This document shows positions 9,581-17,782 of a DNA stretch of 64,000 nt, one piece after another. Position numbers and translations under genes: made by a program. A model generated the notes under the pieces. The model did no database searches, was not told the DNA's origin, and worked only from the letters and a program-made list of their open reading frames with translations. The DNA comes from Spirosoma sp. KUDC1026 (GTDB lineage Bacteria > Bacteroidota > Bacteroidia > Cytophagales > Spirosomataceae), in NCBI RefSeq assembly GCF_013375035.1, contig NZ_CP056032.1, positions 2,526,001 through 2,590,000 of the forward strand. Direction: 5' to 3'. Within the stretch, counting starts at the first letter, position 1. Each line of letters starts with the position of its first letter.

Positions 9581-9775
9581 ATGAATCGCAATCGCCGTAT
9601 ATTTATTATCGTTTTTGTCGTTTTTACGACCGTCGTTGCTTTGTTCGCCATCGATATGGCAAGCAGAACTACAGCCCCCTGGAACAAGCGTAAACAGGTC
9701 GAACGGGCGTTGTCAACCGAAGTGGATGGTACTGCTGTGGACACAACTGCAGCCGATACGTTATTAATGCCCTGA
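9581..9775 (+). CDS. Small single-pass membrane protein, function unknown
   Basis: A 64-residue protein starting M-N-R-N-R-R. Residues 8-25 form one hydrophobic segment followed by a polar, Thr/Asp-rich tail, so it is likely a signal-anchored protein with the tail outside. I do not recognise a family. The case for it being real is context: 35 bases after sixA and 3 bases before the VOC gene, in the same direction, with an ATG start. Confidence 0.6.
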   Translation: MNRNRRIFIIVFVVFTTVVALFAIDMASRTTAPWNKRKQVERALSTEVDGTAVDTTAADTLLMP

Positions 9776-9778
9776 CCT

Positions 9779-10168
9779 ATGCTGTCGCTCAACGCTATCC
9801 ATCACATTGCCATCATTTGTTCGGATTACGAACGATCCAAACAGTTCTACGTCGAGAAACTGGGCCTCACGGTGCTCAACGAGGTGTACCGAGCCGAGCG
9901 GCAGTCGTATAAACTCGACCTGGCCGTAAACGGTCTGTACCAGATCGAGCTATTCTCGTTCCCTGGTCCTCCCCGGCGGCCTTCCCGCCCCGAAGCGGCT
10001 GGCCTGCGTCACCTGGCTTTTGCGGTAATGAATCTGGATGAGTCCGTTACGTATCTGTCGACGGTGGGTGTCGAAACGGAGCCCATCCGGATTGATGAGA
10101 TCACAGGTCGGCGTTTTACGTTCTTCGCCGACCCGGACGGGCTACCGCTCGAGTTGTACGAGCAATAA
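9779..10168 (+). CDS. VOC family protein (glyoxalase/bleomycin-resistance fold)
   Basis: A 129-residue single vicinal-oxygen-chelate domain. Metal-ligand positions are visible as H in H-H-I-A-I near residue 9 (first beta strand), H in G-L-R-H-L-A-F near 75, and E in L-E-L-Y-E near 126. The set resembles the GloA2/YaeR subgroup, small metal-binding proteins of unsettled substrate related to lactoylglutathione lyase. It is the last gene of the sixA cluster, starting 3 bases after the small membrane protein stop, and converges with the hydrolase gene with 1 base between them. Confidence 0.85.
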   Translation: MLSLNAIHHIAIICSDYERSKQFYVEKLGLTVLNEVYRAERQSYKLDLAVNGLYQIELFSFPGPPRRPSRPEAAGLRHLAFAVMNLDESVTYLSTVGVETEPIRIDEITGRRFTFFADPDGLPLELYEQ

Positions 10169-10169
10169 G

Positions 10170-11150
10170 TTATAGACTCTTCAGAAAGCTCAATAAAGCC
10201 TCGTTGACTGCTTCGGGCCGTTCCTGCTGAATCCAGTGGCCGCAGTCGGGGACGACGATTGATTTACGCAGGTCTGGTACCAGTTCAGGCATGTTATCAA
10301 TGATTTGCCGCATGCCCGGAATGCTTAGCCCCACATCGCGGCTGCCCACCATGTACAGCGCCGGTACGTTGATGTGTAGGTTGTCGACTTTACCCATCAA
10401 TTCCCAATTACGATCCAGATTCCGGTAAAAATTTAACCCACCGCGAAAACCACTTTTGGTATAAGCATTCGTATACGTATCCAGATCCGCTTCGGTGAGC
10501 CAGGCGGGTAGGGTGACGGGGTCTGGCAACGCTGCCAGCAGGCCATCTTTGCGGGAAACCATACCGAACGGGTTAGGCGTACCGTCGTTCTCCTGACGCG
10601 GCCCCGCATCGCCGGAAGCCCCGAACAGAATCTTTCGAAGCGTCTGGCGGATATCCCGCTCAAACTCTGCTTCGGCCACACCCGGCGTCTGGAAATAGAG
10701 CGTGTACAGCAAAGCGTCTTCGGTCTGCGGGAAGAACTGAGTGGGTGGAACCGGTGCCTGTCCCATCATGGGAACACCGAAAGCTGCGACGGCCCGGAAC
10801 CGGTCCGGACGAAGCAGGGCCGCGTGCCAGGCCAACGTGGCGCCCCAATCATTGCCGACAATTACAGCCTGATCGGTGGACAAGGCATCGAGCAGGCCGA
10901 CAATGTCATCGACCAGATTTAGAATGGTATACTGATCAATGGCTTCGGGGCTTTGTGTATAGCCGTAGCCGCGCAGGTCGGGCGCTACAACCCGGAAACC
11001 GGCGTCGGCAAGTGGGGTAAACTGATGTCGCCAGGCGTACCAGGTTTCAGGAAATCCATGACAAAGCAGAACAAGTGGCCCTTCGCCCTGCTCGGCAATG
11101 TGCATTTGAATACCGTTCGTTTCAATAAATCGATGGGCTAACGCGGTCAT
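10170..11150 (-). CDS. Alpha/beta hydrolase, epoxide-hydrolase type
   Basis: A 326-residue alpha/beta hydrolase. The oxyanion motif H-G-F-P-E-T-W-Y-A-W follows strand 3 near residue 31. The nucleophile elbow is G-N-D-W-G near residue 100, an Asp nucleophile as in epoxide hydrolases and haloalkane dehalogenases. The catalytic His is in D-C-G-H-W-I-Q-Q-E near 304. H-G-F-P plus Asp nucleophile favours epoxide hydrolase. The aminotransferase gene upstream ends 11 bases before this start, so the two are probably co-transcribed. Confidence 0.85.
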   Translation of the reverse strand: MTALAHRFIETNGIQMHIAEQGEGPLVLLCHGFPETWYAWRHQFTPLADAGFRVVAPDLRGYGYTQSPEAIDQYTILNLVDDIVGLLDALSTDQAVIVGNDWGATLAWHAALLRPDRFRAVAAFGVPMMGQAPVPPTQFFPQTEDALLYTLYFQTPGVAEAEFERDIRQTLRKILFGASGDAGPRQENDGTPNPFGMVSRKDGLLAALPDPVTLPAWLTEADLDTYTNAYTKSGFRGGLNFYRNLDRNWELMGKVDNLHINVPALYMVGSRDVGLSIPGMRQIIDNMPELVPDLRKSIVVPDCGHWIQQERPEAVNEALLSFLKSL

Positions 11151-11161
11151 TACGAATTGTT

Positions 11162-12361
11162 TTAGTTGGATAATACGGTCGTCAAGACACGAACCAGGGC
11201 GTCGACGTCTTCAGGGACGTTATAAAGATGCGGAGCGATACGTAGTACCCCTGCCCGTGCCGATACCGATACGTTCTCGGCCTGTAATGCGTGCTGTACC
11301 GCCATCGGGTCGGCGTGGGTAGGCAGCCATAACCCAACCAGGTGATGACTACGCCCCCGTGGACCCTGTTCCGGTTCGACATAGCAGCCTAACGCTTCCA
11401 GAGCAGGCCAGGCCGGTGCCATCAGATTTTTGCCATACGCCTGGATACGGGCCGGTTGCCATTCCAGTAACTGCGTCAGGGCGGTTTCGAGCATGGGCAT
11501 CTGAATGAAATTGGTCGTTTCGCCCATGTTGTAGCGGAAGGCTTTGGGGCCGTAGGCGGGCTGGCGTTCCATCAGCCGGTGAAACTGGTTGCTGTTGAGT
11601 CGGTTCATCCAGCTTTCTTCGAGGGGGACCCCATCGTCGAACGCCGGTCCGAAGTAGGCCAGCCCCAAAGAATAGGGTCCCAGCAGCCATTTATAGCCCG
11701 CGCAGATCAAGGCGTCGGGTTGGACGGCTGCCAGATCGAACGGGAGTGCGCCAATGGACTGCGTACCGTCAACGGCAAGCCAGGCCCCGACTTCCCGCGC
11801 CCGCTGCCCGATTGCTTCCAGGTCAAAGCGGATGCCGTACATCCAATGGTTCGGTGGGGCCACAACCAGGGCCGTATCGGGACTAATAGCGTTCAGCAAC
11901 TGTTCGTTCCAGCGTGGTCCTTTGGGGGTGCCCTCCGGCATGGGAACAACGGTTATACTCAAGTCTAACTCCTGACAGACATGATCCCAGGCGTACACAT
12001 CGCTTGGAAATTCACTATCGACCAGGACGATACGTTGTCCGCGCTGAATACCCGGTTTACGGGCCAGGTTGCGGGCGACTACTGCCATGCCGTACGAAAC
12101 GGAAGGGATTACAGCGATACGTTCCGGATCGTCGTTGTTGATCAGGTCGGAGAATAAAGACCGAACGCGGGTGGCTCCACTGAAAAAATCGTCGGGATGC
12201 AGCCCGAACGGATTGGCATGCTTCCGGAGGGCATCGTGCCCAGCTTGTTCAACGGCAAGACTGTAGGGCGAACGAGTGGCGCAGTTGATGTAATGAATGC
12301 CGTCGGGGAGAGCAAATAGATGCTTTTGTGAATCGAGAGGTGTCTGGCTGGTCAGCGTCAT
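11162..12361 (-). CDS. Aminotransferase class V-fold PLP enzyme
   Basis: A 399-residue PLP-dependent enzyme of the class V / cysteine desulfurase-like fold. The PLP-Asp lies in V-D-G-T-Q-S-I-G-A near residue 206 and the Schiff-base Lys in A-G-Y-K-W-L-L-G near 232. The sequence is closest in style to isopenicillin-N-epimerase-like or kynureninase-like class V members; no Cys desulfurase active-site loop is seen. The start at ATG 12359-12361 is preferred: a longer reading from 12493 would add 44 residues and overlap the divergent gene at 12455. It probably forms an operon with the hydrolase gene. Confidence 0.8.
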   Translation of the reverse strand: MTLTSQTPLDSQKHLFALPDGIHYINCATRSPYSLAVEQAGHDALRKHANPFGLHPDDFFSGATRVRSLFSDLINNDDPERIAVIPSVSYGMAVVARNLARKPGIQRGQRIVLVDSEFPSDVYAWDHVCQELDLSITVVPMPEGTPKGPRWNEQLLNAISPDTALVVAPPNHWMYGIRFDLEAIGQRAREVGAWLAVDGTQSIGALPFDLAAVQPDALICAGYKWLLGPYSLGLAYFGPAFDDGVPLEESWMNRLNSNQFHRLMERQPAYGPKAFRYNMGETTNFIQMPMLETALTQLLEWQPARIQAYGKNLMAPAWPALEALGCYVEPEQGPRGRSHHLVGLWLPTHADPMAVQHALQAENVSVSARAGVLRIAPHLYNVPEDVDALVRVLTTVLSN

Positions 12362-12454
12362 AAAACCGAAAAATAAAGCATAGCAGGATTTAGGTTGAGT
12401 CTGGCACGAGGTTTGTTCCTGATCTAAGCAAATCAGAATCATAAATACCTGCGT

Positions 12455-12991
12455 ATGACAACCCTTCTTGGCATCGGATCCCGCGTTTCGCACACCGAAT
12501 TTGGTGATGGCGTCGTCATCAATCTGAAAGCCTCGGGATACACCATTACCTTTCTGAAACAGGGGGTGAAGGTAGTTAAATTTGATACGCCCCTGACGGT
12601 AATTGAAGCCATTGAGCCAGATGGTGATCTGGTAAGCCTGGTTGATGTGGAGCAGGTTCTCTCCCGCGTTTTGCAGCGCTGGGTAGATCAGACGGAGGTT
12701 ATTCCGCTGGGCGACAAGTGGAAAGGCGGTAAGCTGATCATGAAACCCGGCCGGACTGATCTATCCGCCAAAGAAATGCCGATCGACGCGTTTTTTCACA
12801 AGATTGTGATGGTACGTGATCGGCTCAGAGTCCTCGAACAGCGTGTGAACGCCAGCGGACTCGACGACGAAGAGAAAGTGAATATTCAGCAATATATCAC
12901 CCGAATTTACGGCAGCCTGACCTCGTTCAATCTGCTGTTCAAACACCAGCATCAGCAGTTCATTGGTGAAAAAGCTACTGTTGATGCTTAA
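12455..12991 (+). CDS. Conserved hypothetical protein with SH3/Tudor-like N-terminus
   Basis: A 178-residue soluble protein. The N-terminus (G-S-R-V-S-H-T-E-F-G-D-G-V-V) resembles the small beta-barrel seen at the C-terminus of UvrD/PcrA helicases and in CarD-like domains, where G-x-x-V-x-H-x-x-F-G-x-G-x-V recurs. The remainder is mostly helical, with a charged segment at 110-140. I recognise it as a protein seen across Bacteroidota without assigned function; a nucleic-acid or RNA-polymerase partner is possible by fold only. A terminator-like stem follows at 13029-13066. Confidence 0.65.
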   Translation: MTTLLGIGSRVSHTEFGDGVVINLKASGYTITFLKQGVKVVKFDTPLTVIEAIEPDGDLVSLVDVEQVLSRVLQRWVDQTEVIPLGDKWKGGKLIMKPGRTDLSAKEMPIDAFFHKIVMVRDRLRVLEQRVNASGLDDEEKVNIQQYITRIYGSLTSFNLLFKHQHQQFIGEKATVDA

Positions 12992-13028
12992 GAGACGTTC
13001 ATGTAGTTTTGGGTTAGTTAGGTTTGAA

Positions 13029-13066
13029 GATCCCCGTTGCCGATTCAGCAGCGGGGACTTATTTTT
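13029..13066 (+). terminator. Rho-independent-type terminator after the SH3-like gene
   Basis: The stem TCCCCG ... CGGGGA with inner GC pairs is followed by ATTTTTTA, 40 bases after the stop codon of the upstream gene. Confidence 0.65.
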
Positions 13067-13071
13067 TAGTA

Positions 13072-13155
13072 TAGGAACAGGGAGGAAATGGAATAAGGAA
13101 CAGGGATCGCTTACCAGTATTCTTTTCTCCTTGTTCCATTTCCTCCCTGTTCCTA
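13072..13155. repeat. Intergenic hairpin element with perfect 22-nt arms
   Basis: Arms 13072-13093 and 13134-13155 are exact inverse complements over 22 nt; the left arm is purine-rich (GGAACAGGGAGGAAATGGAA) and part of it recurs directly after as AAGGAACAGGG. The loop is 40 nt. The right arm contains the xerD stop codon at 13153-13155. It lies beyond the GC-rich terminator of the upstream gene, so it is an additional element. Confidence 0.7.
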
Positions 13156-14058
13156 CCCTTTTCTCGCCCTCGGGTGGAACTCCCGCAGCGTTTGCTGGAG
13201 GTAGTCGCGGTCGAGGTGGGTGTAGATTTCGGTGGTAGTGATGGATTCGTGGCCCAGCATCTGCTGCACCGCGCGCAGATCCGCCCCCCCTTCGATCAGG
13301 TGCGTAGCGAACGAGTGCCGGAAGGTGTGCGGGCTGATTACTTTCTGAATGCCCGCTTCGGCAGCCAGCTTCTTTGTTGTTGTGAAGACCGAAATGCGGG
13401 AGAGTTGTTTGCCGCGCAGATTGAGAAAAATGGTGTCTTCGTCGCCTTTCTGTACGTCGAGCTGGCTGCGGACGTGCTCAATGTAAATCCGGGTGTAATG
13501 CATGGCGTCCTGGCCAATCGGTACGAGACGTACTTTGTCGCCCTTGCCCAGTACCCGAATAAAACCCGCGTCAAAGAAGCAGTTCGTCAGCCGCAGGTTT
13601 AAGAGTTCCGTTACACGTAGTCCCGAGCTGTACAGGACTTCGAGCATGGCCCGGTCGCGGGTGCCGCCGGGCGTAGACAGATCAATCATACTGAGCATCG
13701 ATTCGATTTCCGGAAACGTCAGCGTATCGGGAAGCTTTCGACCGAGTTTGGGAGCTTCCAGCAACTGCGTCGGGTCGTGCTGAATCAGGTTTTCGTACAG
13801 CAGGTACTTGAAAAACGATTTCAGGCCCGACAGCATCCGCGCCTGACTGTGGGCCGACAAACCCAGCTCACCCAGATACGCCAGAAAGTTCATGAGCTGC
13901 TTTTCGGAAACCTGCATCGGCGACAGCTCCGGGTTGGTTAGTAAAATGTATTCGTAAAGCTTCTCGGCGTCGTGCAGGTAAGCCTCAACTGAGTTTTCGG
14001 ACAGCGACCGCTCGAGTTTGAGGTAGTTCTTAAAGGCGTTTATATAACTTTGCCACAT
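13153..14058 (-). CDS. xerD: Tyrosine recombinase XerD-type
   Basis: A 301-residue site-specific tyrosine recombinase. The N-terminal SAM-like core-binding domain spans about 1-90. All catalytic residues are visible: Arg in S-S-G-L-R-V-T-E near 153, Lys in G-K-G-D-K, H-T-F-R-H-S near 246, His in L-G-H-E-S, and the nucleophile Tyr in T-E-I-Y-T-H-L-D near 282. Length and motifs match XerC/XerD, which resolve chromosome dimers at dif. I prefer XerD for the A-H-Q-M-L-G-H-like segment, but XerC is possible. No integrase context is present, so it is a housekeeping recombinase. It is divergent from aroQ, with 12 bases between start codons. Confidence 0.88.
   Translation of the reverse strand: MWQSYINAFKNYLKLERSLSENSVEAYLHDAEKLYEYILLTNPELSPMQVSEKQLMNFLAYLGELGLSAHSQARMLSGLKSFFKYLLYENLIQHDPTQLLEAPKLGRKLPDTLTFPEIESMLSMIDLSTPGGTRDRAMLEVLYSSGLRVTELLNLRLTNCFFDAGFIRVLGKGDKVRLVPIGQDAMHYTRIYIEHVRSQLDVQKGDEDTIFLNLRGKQLSRISVFTTTKKLAAEAGIQKVISPHTFRHSFATHLIEGGADLRAVQQMLGHESITTTEIYTHLDRDYLQQTLREFHPRARKG
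14045..14052 (+). promoter_or_regulatory. Candidate -7 box (TAACTTTG) for aroQ, inside xerD
   Basis: This plus-strand match to TAnnTTTG ends 18 bases before the aroQ ATG and overlaps the first codons of the divergent xerD gene. A TTTG lies at 14017-14020, at a spacing of 24 (slightly long). Confidence 0.45.
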
Positions 14059-14070
14059 ACGGGTAAATCA

Positions 14071-14493
14071 ATGAAACAAATTCTCATCATTAACGGGCCA
14101 AACCTGAATCTGCTTGGCAAACGTGAGCCAACCATTTACGGAAATCGCTCGTTCGAAGAGTACCTGGAAACGCTGAAACCGCTGTTTCCGGACCTGCAAC
14201 TTCGCTATTTTCAATCGAATCACGAAGGCGCCCTGCTCGACAAAATTCACGAAGTGGGTTTCAATATCGATGGCATCGTAATCAATGCGGGGGCTTACAC
14301 GCATACCTCTGTGGCGCTGGCCGATGCTCTGTCGGCGGTTACGGCGCCAGCGGTAGAAGTACATATCTCGAATGTGCATAGCCGTGAAGCCTTTCGTCAT
14401 CATAGCTACCTGACACCTAAATGCAAGGGCGTTATCGCGGGGCTGGGACTGCAGGGTTATGAATTAGCTATTCGGTATTTGATGGCGTTGTAA
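14071..14493 (+). CDS. aroQ: 3-dehydroquinate dehydratase, type II
   Basis: A 140-residue type II dehydroquinase, third step of the shikimate pathway to aromatic amino acids. It has the N-terminal [14 protein letters not shown] signature containing the active-site loop, the Asn/His catalytic segment N-A-G-A-Y-T-H-T-S, and H-I-S-N-V-H-S-R-E near residue 101. The ATG at 14071 gives the normal start; a longer reading from 14050 would add seven residues and cover the -7 box. The family forms dodecamers. No other aro gene is adjacent. Confidence 0.95.
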   Translation: MKQILIINGPNLNLLGKREPTIYGNRSFEEYLETLKPLFPDLQLRYFQSNHEGALLDKIHEVGFNIDGIVINAGAYTHTSVALADALSAVTAPAVEVHISNVHSREAFRHHSYLTPKCKGVIAGLGLQGYELAIRYLMAL

Positions 14494-14615
14494 AGGTGTA
14501 GGGTTGTTTTGCTTTGGTTGTCTATGCGCAGCTGGTTGCCGGGACTAATGCCGCCAGAACCGACGCAGCAAAACCATCCAGCCCTGCAACTTTAGAACTA
14601 TTCAACTTTACAATC

Positions 14616-15629
14616 ATGATTACGTTTTATCCAGGTCCGTCGAAAGTATATCCGCAGGTGGCCGATTATGCCGCTCAGGCTGTCCGCGACGGAATTGTCA
14701 GTCTGAATCACCGGAGCGCTGGTTTCATGGATATCGTTCGGGAGACGGTCCAACTACTGCACGAAAAACTGGCTATCCCGGCGGAGTATCATATCGCGTT
14801 TGTATCGTCGGCGACGGAGTGCTGGGAGATTGTGGCCCAGTCCCTGACGGCCGATGCGAGCCTGCATCCACATAGCGGGGCGTTTGGCAAGAAATGGGCC
14901 GAGTACGCCTACAAGATCAAACCACCCATCGAACTGAACCGGGCCGACGTATTATGTCTGGTTCAGAACGAAACCTCCAACGGCACGCAGGTCCAGATGA
15001 AGACGCTGGCGCAGTTCCGGCAGGAGTTTACGGGGATTATTGCCGTTGATGCCGTTTCGTCGATGGCGGGTATTACGTTCGACTGGCAACAGGCCGACGT
15101 GTGGTTTGCGTCGGTACAGAAGTGCTTTGGCTTACCGGCGGGGCTGGCGGTGCTGGTCTATTCGCCGGATGCGCTGAAGCACGCCCAAGACATTAGCGAG
15201 AATGAGCATTACAATAGCCTGCTGTTCATCCACGAAAACTTTGCCAAATTCCAGACGCCCTACACCCCTAATGGATTAGGTATCTATCTGCTCATGCGCG
15301 TATTACAGCAGGTACCACCTATTGCGCAGGTGAACGACGTAACGAAACAACGGGCGGCCAACTGGTACGCCTTCTTTGAGCAGGAGATGACCGGTTCACC
15401 ATTTAAGCTGCTCATCACGGATAAATCGGTTCGATCCGATACGGTAATCGCGGTGGAAGGAGCGCCCGAAGCCATCAGGCAAATCAAAGCCGCGGCCCAG
15501 CAGGCGGGTATTACGTTGGGCAATGGCTACGGCGACTGGAAGGACACTACCTTCCGGATTGCAAATTTTCCGGCCATTACTGATAATGAAATTGAGCAAT
15601 TGGCGCAATTTCTGAGCGCCTATCAGTGA
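14616..15629 (+). CDS. Class V aminotransferase, phosphoserine aminotransferase-like
   Basis: A 337-residue PLP enzyme starting M-I-T-F-Y-P-G-P-S-K. The motifs S-L-N-H-R-S near residue 29 and S-S-A-T-E-C-W-E near 68 are like SerC and alanine-glyoxylate aminotransferases, and the PLP Lys is in S-V-Q-K-C-F-G near 170. It is slightly shorter than classical SerC (about 360) and lacks an adjacent serA, so phosphoserine specificity is likely but not certain. The start at 14616 is chosen because the upstream 34 codons read from 14514 are not conserved-looking. Confidence 0.75.
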   Translation: MITFYPGPSKVYPQVADYAAQAVRDGIVSLNHRSAGFMDIVRETVQLLHEKLAIPAEYHIAFVSSATECWEIVAQSLTADASLHPHSGAFGKKWAEYAYKIKPPIELNRADVLCLVQNETSNGTQVQMKTLAQFRQEFTGIIAVDAVSSMAGITFDWQQADVWFASVQKCFGLPAGLAVLVYSPDALKHAQDISENEHYNSLLFIHENFAKFQTPYTPNGLGIYLLMRVLQQVPPIAQVNDVTKQRAANWYAFFEQEMTGSPFKLLITDKSVRSDTVIAVEGAPEAIRQIKAAAQQAGITLGNGYGDWKDTTFRIANFPAITDNEIEQLAQFLSAYQ

Positions 15630-15704
15630 GCAAAAAACACTGACATTGCCAGTGTTGACACCAATAACCAACCCGTTCACGTATCGCCAATCTTTACCAA
15701 CTGT

Positions 15705-16280
15705 ATGTTTAACGTTAAGGAAATTGTTTCCGTTACGCTGATTCTGTTCTCCGTCATCGATGTTATCGGCTCGCTGCCAATTCTTATTGACCTACGGAAG
15801 AAAGTCGGTAAAATCGAGTCCGAACAGGCAACGATTGTATCGGGTGTGCTGATGGTTTCCTTTCTCTTTGTTGGCGAGCGGATCCTGAGTCTCTTTGGCG
15901 TCGACGTAGCGTCGTTTGCCGTGGCTGGGGGACTGATTATCTTTCTGCTGGGGCTGGAAATGATTTTGGGACGTACCATTTTTAAATCGGACGAAACCGG
16001 TAGTGGAGCCGCCCATATCGTACCAATCGCTTTTCCCATGATTGCGGGAGCCGGTACGCTGACGACCATTATATCACTGCGGGCGGAGTACCAGACCATC
16101 AATATCATTGGCGGGATTGTGATCAACCTGCTGCTGATCTACGCCGTGCTGAAATCGTCGGAGTGGCTGGAAGGTCGGCTGGGGCCGGGTGGGCTGGCCG
16201 TACTGCGCAAGATTTTTGGCATTATCCTGCTGGCGATTGCTATCAAGCTGTTGAAGACAAACCTGATTGCTGGTTTCTGA
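15705..16280 (+). CDS. MarC family integral membrane protein
   Basis: A 191-residue protein with six predicted membrane helices in two inverted halves, typical of the MarC/UPF0056 family. It contains the family-type motif A-F-P-M-I-A-G-A-G-T-L-T-T near residue 107 between helices 3 and 4. The family function is not settled; its original link to multiple antibiotic resistance was withdrawn. rsmE begins 33 bases downstream on the same strand, so co-transcription is possible. Confidence 0.85.
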   Translation: MFNVKEIVSVTLILFSVIDVIGSLPILIDLRKKVGKIESEQATIVSGVLMVSFLFVGERILSLFGVDVASFAVAGGLIIFLLGLEMILGRTIFKSDETGSGAAHIVPIAFPMIAGAGTLTTIISLRAEYQTINIIGGIVINLLLIYAVLKSSEWLEGRLGPGGLAVLRKIFGIILLAIAIKLLKTNLIAGF

Positions 16281-16313
16281 TCGAATCAGGCCAATACGTA
16301 CTGAATTTAGCGT

Positions 16314-17021
16314 ATGCATTTATTTTATCAACCAGACCTGGCTGCGTCGGCAACAACGGGTTTGCTAACCGAAGACGACTCGCGGCACGCCGTTAAAACG
16401 CTGCGGCTGGGCGTGGGCGAGGCCATTGCCGTAACGGATGGACACGGAAACCGGTATTCAGCCGTTATTAGTCAGGCTGATGCGCGCAAGTGCGGATTCC
16501 GGGTGGTCGATGTGCAAACGACACCACCGCGCCCGTTTTCAATCCGGATCTGCGTTGCGCCAACCAAGAATATCGACCGGATTGAGTGGTTCATTGAGAA
16601 AGCCGTGGAAATAGGGATTGAGCGAATCAGCTTCTTTTTCGGTCAGCATTCCGAACGCCGGGTGCTCAAACCGGAGCGGTTGGAGAAGATTGCCGTAGCG
16701 GCCATGAAACAGTCGCTACAGTCCTTTTTGCCGCAGCTGGATGAGGCCACACCGTTTCCTCAATTGCTGGCAACCGTAACGGAATCACAACGGTTTATCG
16801 CGCACCTGCCCGACAACGAGCAGCCGCTGCATCTGGGCAAACAGGCAACTGCAGGAGGGGAGTACACCGTGCTGATCGGTCCGGAAGGGGATTTTGCGGA
16901 AACAGAAGTTAAACAGGCCATCGATGCCGGATTTCAGATAGCAACTCTCGGTCCGAATCGACTGCGTACCGAAACGGCTGCGCTGACCGCCTGCCAGGTT
17001 CTAAACTTTATAAACGCATGA
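16314..17021 (+). CDS. rsmE: 16S rRNA (uracil(1498)-N(3))-methyltransferase
   Basis: A 235-residue SPOUT-class methyltransferase that methylates U1498 of 16S rRNA. The N-terminal PUA-like domain (about 1-70) is followed by the trefoil-knot catalytic domain, whose signatures are visible: G-P-E-G-D-F near residue 182 and L-G-P-N-R-L-R-T-E-T-A near 205-215. Length fits RsmE. Its TGA stop overlaps the ATG of the DUF4159 gene (ATGA, 17018-17021), indicating translational coupling. Confidence 0.94.
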   Translation: MHLFYQPDLAASATTGLLTEDDSRHAVKTLRLGVGEAIAVTDGHGNRYSAVISQADARKCGFRVVDVQTTPPRPFSIRICVAPTKNIDRIEWFIEKAVEIGIERISFFFGQHSERRVLKPERLEKIAVAAMKQSLQSFLPQLDEATPFPQLLATVTESQRFIAHLPDNEQPLHLGKQATAGGEYTVLIGPEGDFAETEVKQAIDAGFQIATLGPNRLRTETAALTACQVLNFINA

Positions 17022-17677
17022 AGAAATTACTGCTGATTGTTGGCTTGCTGCAGGCCCTGGCAACCGTGTCGTATGGCCAGTATGCCTACAAGATCGCCAA
17101 GCTGAAGTACAACGGCGGGGGCGACTGGTACGCTAACAAAACCTCCCTGCCGAATCTGATCAAGTTCGCCAACGTGACCCTCCGAATGAACATCTTCCCT
17201 GAAGAGGATATTGTGGAGCCGGGTAGCCCGGACCTGTTCGAGTATCCGTTTGTGCACATGACGGGGCACGGGAACGTATCGTTCAGCGAGAACGACGTCA
17301 GAAACTTGCGTCGCTACCTGATGTCGGGCGGGTTTCTGCACGTGGACGATAACTACGGATTAGACAAGTTTATCCGGCGGGAGATGAAAAAAGTGTTCCC
17401 GGAACTGTCCTTTGTGGAACTGCCCGCCAACCATCCCGTTTACCAGCAGAAATTCAAATTTCCGAACGGACTGCCCAAAGTGCACGAACACGATGGCAAG
17501 GCCCCGCAGGGATTCGGTCTGATCTACCAGGGGCGGCTGGTGTGCTTCTACAGTTACGAATGTGATCTGGGTAATGGCTGGGAAGATCAGAGCGTTTACA
17601 ACGACCCCGACCAACTCCGGCAGCAGGCTTTACGCATGGGAGCCAACCTGTTGCAGTATGCAACAACGGCAAATTAA
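17018..17677 (+). CDS. DUF4159 domain-containing exported protein
   Basis: A 219-residue protein with a signal peptide (cleavage near Y-G-Q at 20-21). The mature part matches the DUF4159 pattern: Y-x-G-G-G-D-W-Y, P-x-L-x-x-F near 45-55, H-M-T-G-H-G-N-V near 85, and G-G-F-L-H-V-D-D-N-Y-G near 107. The fold is thought to be related to class I glutamine amidotransferase-like domains, but no catalytic Cys is obvious. The start overlaps rsmE by 4 bases. The function is unknown; in other bacteria such genes sit with AAA/VWA (MoxR/Bat) clusters, which is not the case here. Confidence 0.85.
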   Translation: MKKLLLIVGLLQALATVSYGQYAYKIAKLKYNGGGDWYANKTSLPNLIKFANVTLRMNIFPEEDIVEPGSPDLFEYPFVHMTGHGNVSFSENDVRNLRRYLMSGGFLHVDDNYGLDKFIRREMKKVFPELSFVELPANHPVYQQKFKFPNGLPKVHEHDGKAPQGFGLIYQGRLVCFYSYECDLGNGWEDQSVYNDPDQLRQQALRMGANLLQYATTAN

Positions 17678-17694
17678 AGAATATAAATATTTGG

Positions 17695-17709
17695 TTAGAC
17701 ACTGTCTAA
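17695..17709. promoter_or_regulatory. Perfect 15-bp palindrome (operator candidate) upstream of the desaturase
   Basis: TTAGACACTGTCTAA is a perfect inverted repeat with a single central C. It lies 16 bases upstream of a TAGCTTTG -7 box, so it covers the expected -33 region. A half-site TAGACA recurs at 17751-17756. The form is typical of TetR-family operators; no regulator gene is nearby. Confidence 0.55.
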
Positions 17710-17712
17710 ACA

Positions 17713-17726
17713 AACGAAAATTCGTT
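17713..17726. promoter_or_regulatory. Second palindrome in the desaturase promoter
   Basis: AACGAA-AA-TTCGTT has perfect 6-bp arms and ends where the -7 box TAGCTTTG begins. It may be a second protein site or part of the spacer; the sequence alone does not decide. Confidence 0.4.
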
Positions 17727-17733
17727 AGCTTTG
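17726..17733 (+). promoter_or_regulatory. Candidate -7 box (TAGCTTTG) for the desaturase gene
   Basis: An exact match to TAnnTTTG, 49 bases before the GTG start. It overlaps the last base of the second palindrome. Confidence 0.5.
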
Positions 17734-17782
17734 TAGGACTGTTTTTAGCCTAGACAGTATTCACATTTTAATTATATCTATT

